DNA from: Lepisosteus oculatus
Lineage: Eukaryota > Chordata > Actinopteri > Semionotiformes > Lepisosteidae
Direction: 5' to 3'
Length of the DNA stretch: 64,000 nt
Assembly: GCF_040954835.1 (NCBI RefSeq)
Contig: NC_090716.1
Coordinates: forward strand, 1,661,605-1,725,604
Part shown: positions 37,708 through 52,700 of the stretch, piece by piece
Numbering within the stretch: the stretch's first letter is position 1
How the letters are laid out: each line of letters opens with the position of its first letter
Notes under the pieces: generated by a model
Seen by the model: the letters and a program-made list of their open reading frames with translations, nothing else
Databases searched by the model: none
What the model was told of the DNA's origin: nothing
Translations under genes and position numbers: made by a program

Positions 37708-40700
37708 GTAAGGTCTACACAGTGCATTTACTGGCATTGATAAATGGACACCCAGATGAACAGTTCAAAGTGCACTGTTTAATAGTGCAATCCTGGATGA
37801 TGAATACTGCTTGACATCCCTAGTCTTTCTTGCCCAAGGCGTGAGCCCAGCGCACAATGGCCAGGTCTGCAGCACATGGGGTAACTACCACTTCAAGACC
37901 TTCGATGGGGACGTTTTCCAGTTGCCGTCCACCTGCAACTACATCCTGACCTCCCACTGCAAGAGCACGTATGAGGATTTCAACATCCAGCTGAGGCGCC
38001 AGGTGGTGGACAAGCTGCCTGCCATCAGCAAGATCACCTTGAAGCTGGACGGGACAGTGGTGGAATTCTCCAAGGACTCCATCATCGTCAATGGAGAGAC
38101 GTGAGTTCTTTGTCACAGTGATGTAAAAATTGCAAACCCGTTCAGCTCAAAGTTTCAGACAATAAGCCTGAAGCTCTGAAAGCTTCTTAGGGGTTAATTA
38201 TGAAAGAATCATAAATCTGGGAAATCTTTTCTGCTTCTAGTTTTATTTTTCCAAATGTTTACTGACATATACAGGTAAGTGTTTTACACGAAACAAAGCA
38301 GTCAGAAAGTTCAGGGAACTTTTTGACTGCTTTGTTTGTCGGGGAATTTAACGCTGATTGTATAAGGGCCACCCTGACCCTGTAGCTACCCACAATGTAA
38401 CAAATTCTGATCAGACCATGACTTCCACCTCTTTCAGAGTCCCCCTGCCATTCAGCCAGTCTGGTGTTCTCATTGAGAAGAGCTCCTCCTATATCAAGGT
38501 CACTGCCAAGCTGGGTCTCGTTGCCATGTGGAATGAGGAAGATGCCTTCCTGGTATGAAGTACACACATATTACATGTTCTAATTTTCCAATTTTATTTA
38601 ACAAAACAAATAACAGAAGTGTCATCTCTTTACTGTAGAATATATGGCTAATTATCATGCCATCAGATTGCACTAGGAACGCTAAAAATACCAATTTTTC
38701 CTTTCTGTAAAACTTTTGCAAGATTTTTGCAATTGCTTAGAACCGAAACCTTGAGGCCAACTCCCAGTTGTAAAGCAGCTAGTCAACATCAGCAAACACT
38801 CACAAAGGAAAGATTAATGAAAGATAAGATAAATCTCAATTTAATAGATCACCTAAGAAACTCCTATCACAGCCTCCTACCAACTCCGCAAATTTAAAGA
38901 CACACCGCAATCCTAAATGGCATTTTATAATTAGGCTATTATTTATACATTGATATGATTTATTGGGCAAGTATATTATACAATACTGAATTAGTTTAGA
39001 ACTTGGTTACTACAGTTCACAAAAAGTTAATTACATTGAAAAGCATCAGCTATTTTCAAGGAAAGTTTTCATTTCACTGTCTAGGTGGAAGTGGATGAAA
39101 AATACCGAAACCAGACCTGTGGGCTGTGTGGGGACTTCAATGGGGTCCAGCTCTATAATGAGTTCATTCAAAATGGTAAGCGGGTATTAGAAGGGCAGCT
39201 AGGGAGGTTACTGCCAGTCAGGCTCTGTCACAGCCCCTAGATCCAGCCACCCATCCCCTTCACATTCAAAGGTCTAGAACTGCCAGTGACAACGTACAGT
39301 AAGAGATGTTGCAAAGAACATTACAATCACTGCAGTAAAGTACAGAGCAGGACCTCAACTCAGTAATCTTGCTTTTTCAAGGCATGAAAGTATCTCCTTA
39401 TGACTATGGAAACTTCTGGAAAATGGATGGCCCAACAGAAACCTGTGTTGAACCCACACCAGCATCTGATGACAAATGCTCAGACCTGGTAACTGTCTTC
39501 TTTGCCCTCTTTGATTTATAACAAGTTCTGTATTTCCTTAATCAGACTACATTTGATCACACTCTTGATATTGTTTTCATTATATTATGTAAAACTGTGA
39601 AGCACAAACCATATATCCTCTCTTCTAAGACAATTTCAGACTCTATTACCATTACCGAAAATATTATTCAAGCTTTAATAGCAAATAGTACTAAGGAAGC
39701 TTCTGCACTGATTAGCAATTAACAATACCAAAGGAACCATGTAAATTGACTCAGCTCAGATCCTTGTCATTGTGCTCTTCTGTGACTGAGGGTTACTCTT
39801 ATGCTTCTAACAGTAAACTTTCCCTCTACAGACACCGATATGTGAGCAGCTTCTGTCCAGTCCTGCATTTAGCAGCTGCAAGGGCCTGATCTCGATTGAC
39901 TCCTTTGTCCAGTCCTGCGTCAAGGACATGTGTTACTGTGCCAACAGCACCAGTGCCTTCTGCCTCTGCAACACTCTTTCAGAATACTCACGCCAGTGTG
40001 TGCACGCTGGAGGGAAGCCCAAGCAATGGAGGACTGCCGAGTTCTGCTGTACGTTTACCACCCTGCTGCCGAGCTCCCATTGATCTATACGGCTTTTAAA
40101 CCTCTTGTGTCCGACGTGTACAGGAGACATAGTCATATAACGCTCCTCAGGAGAATAATAGGCAAAACAAGACGACAGGCATTTCAGACTCATGACTTCA
40201 GCTTTGTGTGCTCTGCAGCTAAGAAGTGCCCTTTCAACATGGAGCACCAGGAGTGTGGGATTCCCTGTGCTGACACCTGCTCTAACCCAGAGAGAGGACA
40301 GCTGTGTGAAGACCACTGTACAGACGGCTGCTTCTGCCCCCCAGGTAGCCACTGCATTCACTGGCTTTAAAGATTGTCCATATCAGTCAATCTGCAGTGT
40401 AGCCTGGCTACACAAAAACCTCACACCTGGTTTTTAGAAAGAGACATTTTTAACAGGAAAAGGAGTAATTCTTTGTTTGTAATTTAGTATCTAGTAATAT
40501 GAAGTGTAATATCTGACTTGAACACTTTCCTTTCCAAAAAGACACTGTTTTTGATGACATCACTCAGAGTGGCTGCATCCCAGTTCAGAAGTGCTCCTGC
40601 AGCCACAACGGACAGACTTACACACCTGGGGAATCCTACTCCAGCAGCTGCAGTCGCTGGTAAACTGTGCCTTTGTGCCTGCTTTCATTCTGTATACCAA

Positions 40701-43700
40701 ACCGTGTGAATTTACTGACCTTTCAGATTATACTCTCAAGACCTGCCAACAGATTTCTGTGCTTAAATAAAATGTTATTATGCAAACAAAATTGTTTATA
40801 AATGTGTTTCAGAAGGACTATACAACAATGATTAATAAATAAAAAAATACTGGAGTTCTAAAATTATCAGCAAATAAAGCTTTGGCATAAGAAACAAGAT
40901 GTCAGGCAACTTGCTCAGCTGACCGTTAATGCTGTTCCGTGCAGCACCTGTGTCGGGGGACAGTGGAGCTGCCAGGACCTGGACTGTCCTAGAACCTGCT
41001 CTGTAGAGGGAGGCTCCCACATCACCACTTTCGACGGGAAGCCCTTCACCTTCCACGGAGACTGCTCCTACACTCTGGCCAAGGTCTGAGCTCACACACA
41101 CCGCCAGTCTATCACCTCTACAGTTCAAAGCAATTGCAGCGATAAGTACATTGCCCATTTTAAGAATATCTGGAAAGGGATTTAAAGGCAACTTCAAGAA
41201 ACCAAGCACACTAAATCTTCTGATGCTGTGAATGTGGACCTGTTTCTACTAGTGTGAAGTGTTCTCAAAGCATCTCAAACAATTAAACCGTCACGTTTCT
41301 TATTCTGTTCATTTTCCTTAGCAATGCAATGACAGTCAGTTCACAGTCTTGGGTGACATTGTCAAGTGTGGATTAACAGACACTGAGACCTGCTTGAAAG
41401 CTGTGACCCTGGCCATCTCAGCAGGACAAACTGTAAGTTACCTTTGAGCGTCCTTCATGCACCACACTGAAAAAGACAATCTATGCTGCTCTTTCCTGGG
41501 TGGGAGCAACCTGCCACTGTGGTCTAGGAATTGTCTCAGGTACTACTGTTAGCTTTTGGTGTCCCAGAACCCAGCTTGGGAATACAGTAAGTACCACCAG
41601 TGCATGTTTGGCACATTGTTGAGAGAGCAAGGTTAGGTAATAACGAAACTATTCAAATACGTATTGTAATTTCTCATCTCCAAGCAAGCCTGTAACCAGG
41701 TAACAAACCAAAATTACAAAGCAAATCATGCAGATTCTGCAGTGAAAAGTCTGCTGCACAACCTATACTTATTCGCTTGTACATCATATTACTATATTTA
41801 TTACAAGAACTAGTGAGCAGGAAGGGCAGCCTCACGTCACAGATTGTGGGAACTCTTGGTCTCGCCAGGGGGCTGCAACAACATTTTGTGCTTAATTACA
41901 AATTTGTACATTTTCTCTTTTAATTGATTTTGTTACTGAGATCCAATTACTGGTCTGAGAAACTGGGACTGCAGTTCCCCTTTGATTTAGAGGGGTAATA
42001 AAATGTTCAATATCTCCTCTACGTGTATATTCCACAGGTGATCAGCATCAAGCCCTGTGGAAGTGTGTTTGTGAATGGCATCTTTTCTCAGCTGCCACTC
42101 TCTACAGGTCAGCTCATTTACACTCTTATTCTACCCAATATATTGAATGAAAATTCATTATCACAATAAATAGTTTCTATTAGCCTGGACAAGGCTGGCA
42201 ACACTGTGAGGATTACGTTTTTCGACTTCTCCAGTGCCTTCAATACTATCCAGCCCTTACTGCTAGGGAGGAAGCTGGAGGAGATGCAAGTGGGTGCCTC
42301 CATGATCTCATGGATCACAGACAATCTGACAGGCAGACCACAGTCTGTGAGACTTCAGAACTGTGTGTCTGAACATGTAGTGAGTAACACAGGGGCTCCT
42401 CGGGGGACAGTTCTTTCTCCGTTCCACTTCACCGTCTAAACTTCGGACTTTAAATACAACTTTCTATGCGGTAGTATGCTGGGGCTCTGGGTATAGAGCA
42501 GGGGATGCTAACAGGCTGAACAAACTCATCAGAAGAGCAAGCTCTGTCATTGGGTCTGACCTGGACCCCCTGGAGGTAGTGGCTGAGAGGAGAGTGGTGT
42601 CCAAACTAGAGGCCATCGTGGACAAGATCTCCCATCCCCTCTATGACATGCTGTGAGAATGAAGAGCACGTTCAGCAATAGACTGATCCACCCGGGGTGT
42701 GACAGGGAGCGCTACAGGAGGTCATTCTTGCCTTCTGCCATAAGACTGTACAACTCATCCACTGTGTGTCTGAGCAGGGGCAACACTGACATTGACCTGT
42801 TTCTGGACTAAACAGTAAACTCTCTGCTACATCTGGCTCTTTCATTTACAACTGTTTTTCTGCAATATATGCCAGGGACGTGTGCAATATATTTATATTT
42901 ATATTTATAATGTGCAGTACAACTTTTTCTGTACTGTTCTGGTTTGTGCTTTTTATATTTTGGACTGTGCACAATTCTTCTTAGTGCACTTCTCACTGAC
43001 TGTACTGATTGTATTATAGTATATGTATTGTATTGTATTGTTATATTATTATATAATTTCATTACACTGTTGCTGTGTTGTTTGTGTTAAGCTGCTGCTG
43101 TACTGCAATTTACGGGATCAATGAAGTATCTATGTAATATGATATTTGCGATTGCAGCGGATGTCGTCATCTTCAGACCCTCCACATTCTACATCATTGT
43201 CCAAGCCTCCTTGGGGCTCCAGCTACAGGTACAGCTCACTCCGGTCATGCAGGTCTACATCACCGTCAGCTCCTCCAACAAGGGACAGACATGCGGTACG
43301 TTCTGAGCTTCATCATGTCTTCAGAGAGATCCCGGACAACACTTAATTTAATCACTGAATGCCCAGTGCTAGAAATCCGATTATGAGTAAAACTGGTTTA
43401 TTAACCTCTTTACAGGTCTTTGTGGAAACTTTAACGATGTCCAAGCGGATGATTTTAAGACCAACAGTGGAATAGTGGAAGGAACAGCCGTAGCTTTTGC
43501 CAACACCTGGAAGACCACAGCGAGTTGTCCAGCTGTGACGACCAGCTATGAAAATCCCTGCAGTCTGAGTGTGGAGAACGGTAAGACTGGCCACCACTCC
43601 AGCAGGGTTTCAGTGTTACTGAGTCTGACCTGCAAATCCTGGCTGACATTCTGTAGGCTTGTGGAGCTGGGAAGCAACAGTCACAGGAAATGTTCTTGTT

Positions 43701-46700
43701 TATGAAGGGCAAAAGACGTTACTTGCACCTTGCCTTTTGTAAATGAGAAAAGGTGCCTGTACTTACCCCACCTTTCTCTCTCTTCACAGAGAAGTACGCC
43801 CAGCACTGGTGCTCCATGCTGTCAGATCCTCAAGGAGTGTTTGCTGCGTGCCATGCTGTGATTAGCCCAGATATCTACAAAACAGTACGTTTCTTTTAAA
43901 CTTAAAAACTGAAACCTTTGTAAAATCTATCACACTCATATGAAGACACTATATCCTGAATCTGAGAGGCAAGAACAAACTGGGCAGTCTTGTGAAAATA
44001 TCTCACAAGGTCATTGGTGTTGATCTTCCTATCCTCATCTCCATCTATCAGAGACATGTTTTGCATAACTCTGTCTCTGATCAAATTTCTTGATCAGAAA
44101 TTTCCAGTTACACCCATCAGAACCCAGATAACGACTCCCCAACTGCAGAATCAACAGACTGAAGTTCTCATTCATACCTGTAGCCATTACTCAACACTCG
44201 AACTTCTATGTAAATATGTAGATTGTTGTTCCTGTCATTTTGTTTCTTGTGTCTGTCTGTACACCAACACTACTTTGTAGTAGTCGTACATATATAATGG
44301 GGTGTTGATGTTTACTTTAATGTTTGAATGTTTGATTTTCAAATTCCAACATAAAAACTTGCAATACAGACAAAAACAAAAATGAATTTCGAGCTTATGA
44401 ATTGGCTTCTGTTTTTCTGAGAAGTAGTAGCATTTCAATTACTCTTGAATAACCGAGAGCACACCCTCTGCTCCTGTGCCCCCAGAACTGCATGTACGAC
44501 AGCTGTAACTGTGAGAAGAGTGAGGACTGTATGTGTGCTGCCATCTCCTCGTACGTCCGTGCCTGTGCTGCTAAGGGGGTGCAGCTGGACGGCTGGAGAG
44601 CCAGTGTCTGCAGTAAGTGTCTGCAATAGCCAGGGACCTGGGAGCTTTCAGGGCAGGAAGTTCAGACACCTGGGGGGAGTGTTCCTGTGACTGAAACCCT
44701 GGTTCTCCCTTCCTTCAGCCAAATACTCCAGCACCTGCCCCAGGACTCTGGTCTTTGGCTACAGCATGACCAGCTGTAATCGCACCTGCCGCTCCCTCAG
44801 CCAGCCTGACCCCACCTGTAGCGTCCAGTTTGTGCCTGTGGACGGCTGTGGCTGTGCCAAGGGGACCTACATGGACGAGGAGGGCAAATGTGTGCCAGCT
44901 TCACAGTGCCCCTGCTACAACAAGGGCACAGTGGTGCCAGCTGGAGAGGTCATCAGGAAGGATGGTGCAATTTGGTAAGGAGCTTTTCTCTCTTGTCACT
45001 ATACTATTATAGATGAAACACATTTCAGGCTTTCTGGCTTCATGCTGCCTTGTGCATATTCTTCACCAAGGACAGTGCTAAGTTGGTAGGAAGAATCTTA
45101 CCACAGAAATATCAGGGTTCGGGGATGTCTAGTTGGTGTGAATATCTCTTCGTGGGAGACAGAAGGGCCAGCTGCAGGGATCAGGAGAGCACCAGAGTGT
45201 GCTGTGCTGTGGTCTTTTCATGCATTTCCAAATTCTTTTCATTCCTTTTCCAGCACTTGCAAACAAGGGGAACTGAACTGTATTGGACGTCCAGAGCCGA
45301 ATCCTAGTGAGACTGCCTTTCTCTTACACTCTTTTCTGAAAAACATGCATGTTTTTTTTCTGTGTTTGCTTAACACATTTTTAAGTTATGGGAAATGTGA
45401 TTTCAGATATGAGAGGCATATTAACTGAAATGTTTTTCAAAAATTATTTTTCAAAAAATAATTCAATAATTGTTCAATCTTGGCATGCCTAACAACAGTC
45501 CCCAAAACCACAGAGATGGATTGTGGAATAATCCAAATGAGTGGTTAAATGACTTTAACTGGTACCTTCAAAACAAACATATGATGGACACACTTGTCTA
45601 TTCTTGTCAATAGGTTTCACAGTAAAAGACATGTTGGTCTAGGTCTGGATAGGTCCTGCAGAAATAAAACAGTAAAGATACATTCTGACAAGCTTAAGTA
45701 CCTCTGTGAAGTGCTGTTGAATTAACTACTGACTAAAAAATCTTTGAAGGTTTTGATATACAAAGTAACAAAATACTTTATTTTTCTTACAAAAGGTGAA
45801 ATGCAAAAATAGAAAATGTTTCCTTGCTTTTCATTTACAGCCTGCAAGGAACCAATGATCTTTTTCGACTGCACTAAAGCTGGGGCTGGAGCCAAGGGAT
45901 CAGAATGTCAGAAGAGCTGTCAAACACTGGATATGGATTGTGTAAGTGAACCTGGACATCTTAATTCTAAACAACGAGAGCTGTAGCAATCTGCACAGTG
46001 TTTGGTGTCCTAAACCCAGACATCTTTACAGTTCGCATGGAAAACATGGGGGAGGCTTTCCAAAAGATTAAAGGACACATCTAACTTTTGTAATGCCAGA
46101 CAATTCTTCTGGGATAAATTCATGCTAAACCTGGTTAAAATTATGGCACATTTCTCTTAACAGATCAGCACAGAGTGCACATCAGGCTGTATGTGCCCAC
46201 AAGGTCTAGTTTCTGATGGGAAAGGGGGCTGTGTGAAAGAGGACCTTTGTCCTTGTATGCACAATGGAGCTTCGTATCAGCCTGGGGACAAGATCAGAGT
46301 GGACTGCAATACCTGGTAAATGAACTCATTACACTATACGTGTTTCAATATCTAAGTTCTGCACTACTATAACTGTAAGCTTATAATAGTGAAAAAGGTC
46401 TGAAAAATTATATTTGAAATTAAACCTAAACATTCACTGCTTTTTGCTGTTCATTTGTATCACTTCAGTACTTGCAAAAATAGAAGGTGGCAGTGTACCA
46501 GTAACCAATGTCAAGGCACCTGTGCCATCTATGGAGATGGACATTACATCACTTTTGATGGAAAGAGATTCAGCTTCAGTGGAGACTGTGAATACACCCT
46601 CATTCAGGTACATTTCAAAATAAAGTAAAAGAGACTTTTACAAGAGAACTCAAATCATAATTGTCAGTGGATAATTCACTTATTGGGGTTATACATTTGT

Positions 46701-49700
46701 CACAAGTATTTGTACCTATTCTTCCAGTGGGATATTTTCTTAATGCAGTCTCCTCAAAGGTACAACTCCAATGGCTCTCACAGTATGAAGGTGTTCATGA
46801 TGTACACAAAATAAAAAAATAATTTATTTCAGGGTGATTCAGACAAAACTCTCTCTTCTTAAGATTAGAAAGGGATCATCAGTTCTTTTATCTATCAATT
46901 GTTCAGGACTACTGCAGCCAAAACAATGAAAACGGCACCTTCAGGGTGATCACTGAGAACATCCCCTGTGGCACCACTGGGACCACCTGCTCCAAGGCCA
47001 TCAAGCTCTTCCTGGGGGTGAGCAATCAGCCCTCATTCTTGAAAGAAATCCAGCTCAACCAAAACACATTAGAATTACAGGCACTTATGTTGAATTTAAA
47101 TGCTAATTCTTCTTTCAGAACAATGAGCTGAAGCTATCTGAAGGAAACTACCAGGTGATCCAAAGAGGCACGGGTGTAGAGGTTCCCTACCAGATCCGCT
47201 ACATGGGGATTTACCTGGTGATTGAAGCCAACAATGGCCTGATCCTCATGTGGGACAAGAAGACGAGCATGTTTATCAAGCTCAACCCTAAGTTCCAGGT
47301 CAGTAAGCATGTCTGCACTAAGGTTAATATTACAGATAAATGTGTTTCTGTTAGTGCAGTAATGGAATATGTGTGACCCAAGATAAATGAATACCTAATC
47401 GAACTTTCAAAGCTACAGATCTGCTATAGATCTTGTGGGTCTTGGAGCCCCAGCTCTGGAGAGAATGTGGATTTCTGCATTGTGCTCTTATTCCTCAGGG
47501 CCTTGTCTGTGGACTCTGTGGAAACTATGATGGCAACGAAAACAACGACTTTACCACCAGAAGCCAAGCTGTTGTGGTGGATACACTGGAGTTTGGAAAC
47601 AGCTGGAAAGTCTCCCCCAGCTGTCCTGATGCTGTTGTCACAAAGGACCCCTGCAGCTCCAACCCCTACAGGAAGTCCTGGGCTCAGAGACAGTGCAGCA
47701 TCATCCAGAGCAGAGTGTTCACAGCCTGCCACTCTCAGGTACTGCGATCACACTGGAGATATGCACACACCACGGCAAGATCACGGCAGGAAAGACACCA
47801 AGCTTTTCAGTGTGATTGGAATTTGAATCTAAAACAACAGGAACTGTGCTTTCCTGAGGGGAAAAGTAATGAAGAGTAAGGGTGATTGAAGATATTTCTC
47901 TCTAAAGGTGGACCCCACTCCATACTACGACGCCTGTGTGACGGACTCCTGTGCCTGTGACACTGGAGGAGACTGCGAGTGCTTCTGTACAGCTGTGGCT
48001 GCCTACGCTGAGGCCTGTAATGAGGCTGGGGTTTGTGTGGCCTGGAGGAGTCCAGAGATCTGCCGTGAGTCACAGACTGAAGCACAATTCTGCTTTAACT
48101 CACTGTCTCCTAAAGAGAGAGATGGACACAATGACTGACCAACACACTGACACTCAGTCTCTGTGATGAAGACAGGAGAGAAATGACACCTACATAAAAG
48201 CTGAAAAGGGATCTGTATGTTAAATAAATGAGATTTTGTCATTCCTCTCTCCAGCTCTGTTCTGTGACTTCTACAACCCCCCTGGAGAGTGTGAATGGCA
48301 CTACAAGCCCTGTGGCTCGCCCTGCATGAAGACCTGCAGGAACCCCTCAGGGAAATGCTCCAGTCAGATCCCAGCCCTGGAAGGTAGGAATTCTAGCTCA
48401 TATTCTTTGAAACTTGAAGACGCATCATGAAGGAGGTAATCACATCATAAGCTCTCAACTTCAGCTTTCAAATACTGCAAATGTGTTTTCAACAATCAGT
48501 GTTCCATCACTGGCTAATTCTTTGTAGTTAAAGACATCTCAATTCTTAGTGACTGCTAGAAGCCTTAAAATTCCTAGTAATGTGCAAGAATAATATAACA
48601 AGCTTAAATGCTGTTTATGTATCACAATTTTATTGAGTGTTCATTTGTTTTTGTGTGTATTTTCTGTCAATTTCTTTTTATTTCATTCTGTATAAATAGA
48701 AAAACTGCCCACACCGAGATTTTGTCTCATATTCTAAAATTCTACAGTTCATACGTTTTATGATAGAATTCATTGCTCTGTATGCTCAGAGTTGTGCGTA
48801 CTACATGAATAACATTTAAAGAAAGAAAATAATACAACAAATACTGTATGTTTTTTATCCAGGCTGCTATCCAAAATGCCCTCCTGAGCAGCCCTATTTT
48901 GATGAGGACTCGATGAAGTGTGTGCAGAGGGAGAGCTGTGGCTGCTTCGATGGTGACAGGATTCATTATAAAAGCGGAGAAGAGGTTCCCTCCGCTGAGA
49001 ACTGCCAGACATGGTACATTTTCTGTTTCATACAATACCAGAACCAGCACTATAACACTTCTCGTATGAAGAGCTGACCAAATGTATGAAGGTTGAAAAC
49101 ACTAAACCTTACTTTCTGTCCTTTAGTTATTGTAAATCCACGGGAGTGCGGTGCAGCTACAACATTCACGGTACAGTATGCAAAACTGTTTCTATTATCT
49201 AAATAATACTGCAGTAGTTTCAGTTCACAACATATGGGTGTTAACAGCATGCAAACTGACCTGCCTGTGCCTACAGCTTGTTACTGCACATACCAAGGAA
49301 ACAAGTACCCATACGGCACAACAATCTACAACACCACAGATGGGCTTGGAAGCTGCATTACTGCCGTGTGTGGAGAAAATGGCACAATCCACAGGGACAT
49401 GTATCACTGTACTACTCCTGCTACAACAACAACCACCCCAGAGCCAACGACAACAATCTTCAACTTCACAACACCATTGCCAAAGACTACCAGTAGGTTT
49501 TATTGGAATGTAATTCTGCCTTTCTATCTATCTCCTTCTCTCCATGCACACACACTATGTATATCTAAGCAAAAATACTGAATGTGAATTTCTAGTTCTC
49601 CAAATCTATTCCTATTAATTCAAAAACTTAATATTTGAAAAAGGAAAAACATTTGTACATGCAGTGCGCTGCTTTGAAACAGTGAACATCTTGGGCAAAT

Positions 49701-52700
49701 GGAAATGGACTAATGAAAACACAATTCCAGCTGTAGTATCCCCATCATCTGTTTCCCAGCCTGAAACTATTCAATATTGTCTTCTATTGTAGGTGAGACC
49801 TCTCTATCATCAAGCACTCCAGGGACCACCAGCTGTGTGGAAGAAGTGTGCCAGTGGTCAGTCTGGTATGACATCAGCTCCCCAACTAAAGACAATGAAG
49901 GAGATCATGAGACATATGATAACATCCGAGCTAAAGGACATTCAGTGTGCGCTCACCCAATTGAAATTCAGTGCAGGGCCCAGGATTACCCCAGCACTCC
50001 TCTAGGAGACCTAGAGCAAACAGTACATTGCAACAGATCTTTCGGACTTAAATGCAACAACAAGGAAAATCCCACTGTGTGCTTGAATTACGCCATCAGA
50101 GTGTTTTGCTGTCGTGTTGTGCCTTGTGGAACAACAAGTGTACCGCCGATAACGTCTTCCAGTACAACACCAAAGAAAACAACAACCCCAAAGACAACAC
50201 CTGAAGAAACAACATCAGCCCCGTCAACAAAATCTTCTCCTTCAACATCCTCAGCACCAAGCTCCACGGAACGTACCAGCACTGCAACAGTAACAACGCG
50301 ACCACCTCCGTCATCATCCACTGTTGTTTCCACAACATCCAGAGGAACACAGCCCCCTAGCACATCAACTTCACTTCCCACAACCATCTCCACCAGCTCA
50401 CCAACCACCTGCCGGCGCCCATGTAAATGGTCCCAGTGGTACGACACCACTTTCCCCACACTTGGAACCCCAGGAGGGGACTCTGAAACGTATGACAACA
50501 TAAGGAAACATGGTGGAAAAATATGCGAAAAACCAAGAAAAATTGAGTGCAGAGCAGAGAAGTACCCAGATAAGGCCATAGACGATGTGGGTCAGATTGT
50601 GCAATGTGATGTTGCGAAAGGACTTATATGTAAAAATGAAGACCAGTCAGGCATGGTCCCATTGTGCTATAACTACCAGGTGAGGGTTCTGTGCTGTGAT
50701 GAGTATCAATGTGAGACAACGACAGAGCCAACCACTCCTATCACAACCCCTCCCAGCACAACCACTCCAATCACAACCCCTCCCACCACAACCACTCCTA
50801 TCACAACCCCTCCTATCACAACCCCTCCCACCACAACCACTCCTATTACTACCACACCCAGCACAACCACTCCCACAACAACCACTCCAACAACAACCCC
50901 TCCCATCACAACCCCTCCCACCACAACCACTCCTATTACTACCACACCCAGCACAACTACTCCCACAACAACCACTCCAACAACAACCACTCCCATCACA
51001 ACCCCTCCCACCACAACCACTCCCATCACAACCCCTCCCAGCACAACAACCCCCATCACAACCACACAGAGCACAGTAACTCCCACCTTAACGACTCCCA
51101 TAACAACCACTCCAACAACAACCACTCCAATCACAACCACACCCAGTACAACCACTCCTATCACAACCCCTCCCACCACAACCACAACCATCACAACCCC
51201 TCCCACCACAACCACTCCTATCACAACCCCTCCCACCACAACCACTCCTATTACTACCACACCCAGCACAACTACTCCCACAACAACCACTCCAACAACA
51301 ACCACTCCCATCACAACCCCTCCCACCACAACCACTCCCATCACAACCCCTCCCAGCACAACAACCCCCATCACAACCACACCGAGCACAGTAACTCCCA
51401 CCACAACGACTCCTATAACAACCACTCCAACAACAACCACTCCAACAACAACCACTCCTATCACAACCACACCCAGTACAACCACTCCTATCACAACCCC
51501 TCCCACCACAACCACTCCAATCACAACTCCTCCCACCACAACCACTCCCATCACAACCCCTCCCAGCACAACAACCCCCATCACAACCCCTCCCAGCACA
51601 ACCACTCCTATTACTACCACACCCAGCACAACTACTCCCACAACAACCACTCCAACAACAACCCCTCCCACAACAACCACTCCTATCACAACCACACCCA
51701 GTACAACCACTCCTATCACAACCCCTCCCACCACAACCACTCCTATTACTACCACACCCAGCACAACTACTCCCACAACAACCACTCCAACAACAACCCC
51801 TCCCACAACAACCACTCCTATCACAACCACACCCAGTACAACCACTCCTATCACAACCCCTCCCACCACAACCACTCCTATTACTACCACACCCAGCACA
51901 ACTACTCCCACGACAACCACTCCAACAACAACCACTCCCACAACAACCACTCCCATCACAACCACTCCCACCACAACCACTCCCATCACAACCCCTCCCA
52001 GCACAACAACCCCCATCACAACCCCTCCCACCACAACCACTCCTATTACTACAACACCCAGCACAACTACTCCCACAACAACCACTCCAACAACAACCAC
52101 TCCTATCACAACCCCTCCCACCACAACCACTCCCATCACAACCCCTCCCAGCACAACAACCCCCATCACAACCCCTCCCACCACAACCACTCCCATCACA
52201 ACCCCTCCCAGCACAACCACTCCTATCACAACCCCTCCCACCACAACCACCCCCATCACAACCACTCCCACCACAACCCCTCCCACCACAACAACACCTA
52301 TTACAACCACACCCAGCACAACCACTCCTATCACAACCACTCCCACAACAACCACTCCCATCACAACCCCTCCCAGTACTTCTTCACCAACAGCTTCAAC
52401 AACAGTGTTCACTCCTACTTCACACTGCACTGTGTGTGAATGGTCAGAATGGATTGATGTCAGTTATCCTACTTTTGGTCCAGATAATGGAGATAATGAA
52501 ACCTACACAAAGATTAGGGATTCTGGTATTCATATTTGCAACTCTCCAGAGGCAATTGAGTGCAGAGCAGTAGACTATCCAAATGTCCCCCTCTCAGACC
52601 TGGGGCAGCATGTGGAATGCAACCCATCAGTAGGACTGATTTGCAAAAACAAAGATCAGGGTATACCACCAATGTGCTTCAATTATGAAATCAAAGTTAA

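Noticed and set aside
49777..49792. ATG at 49777 as a start of a separate 2037-residue protein
   Set aside because: It lies in the intron. The acceptor at 49791-49792 joins in phase to exon 49277-49492, and the protein continues from D3 of gene B.
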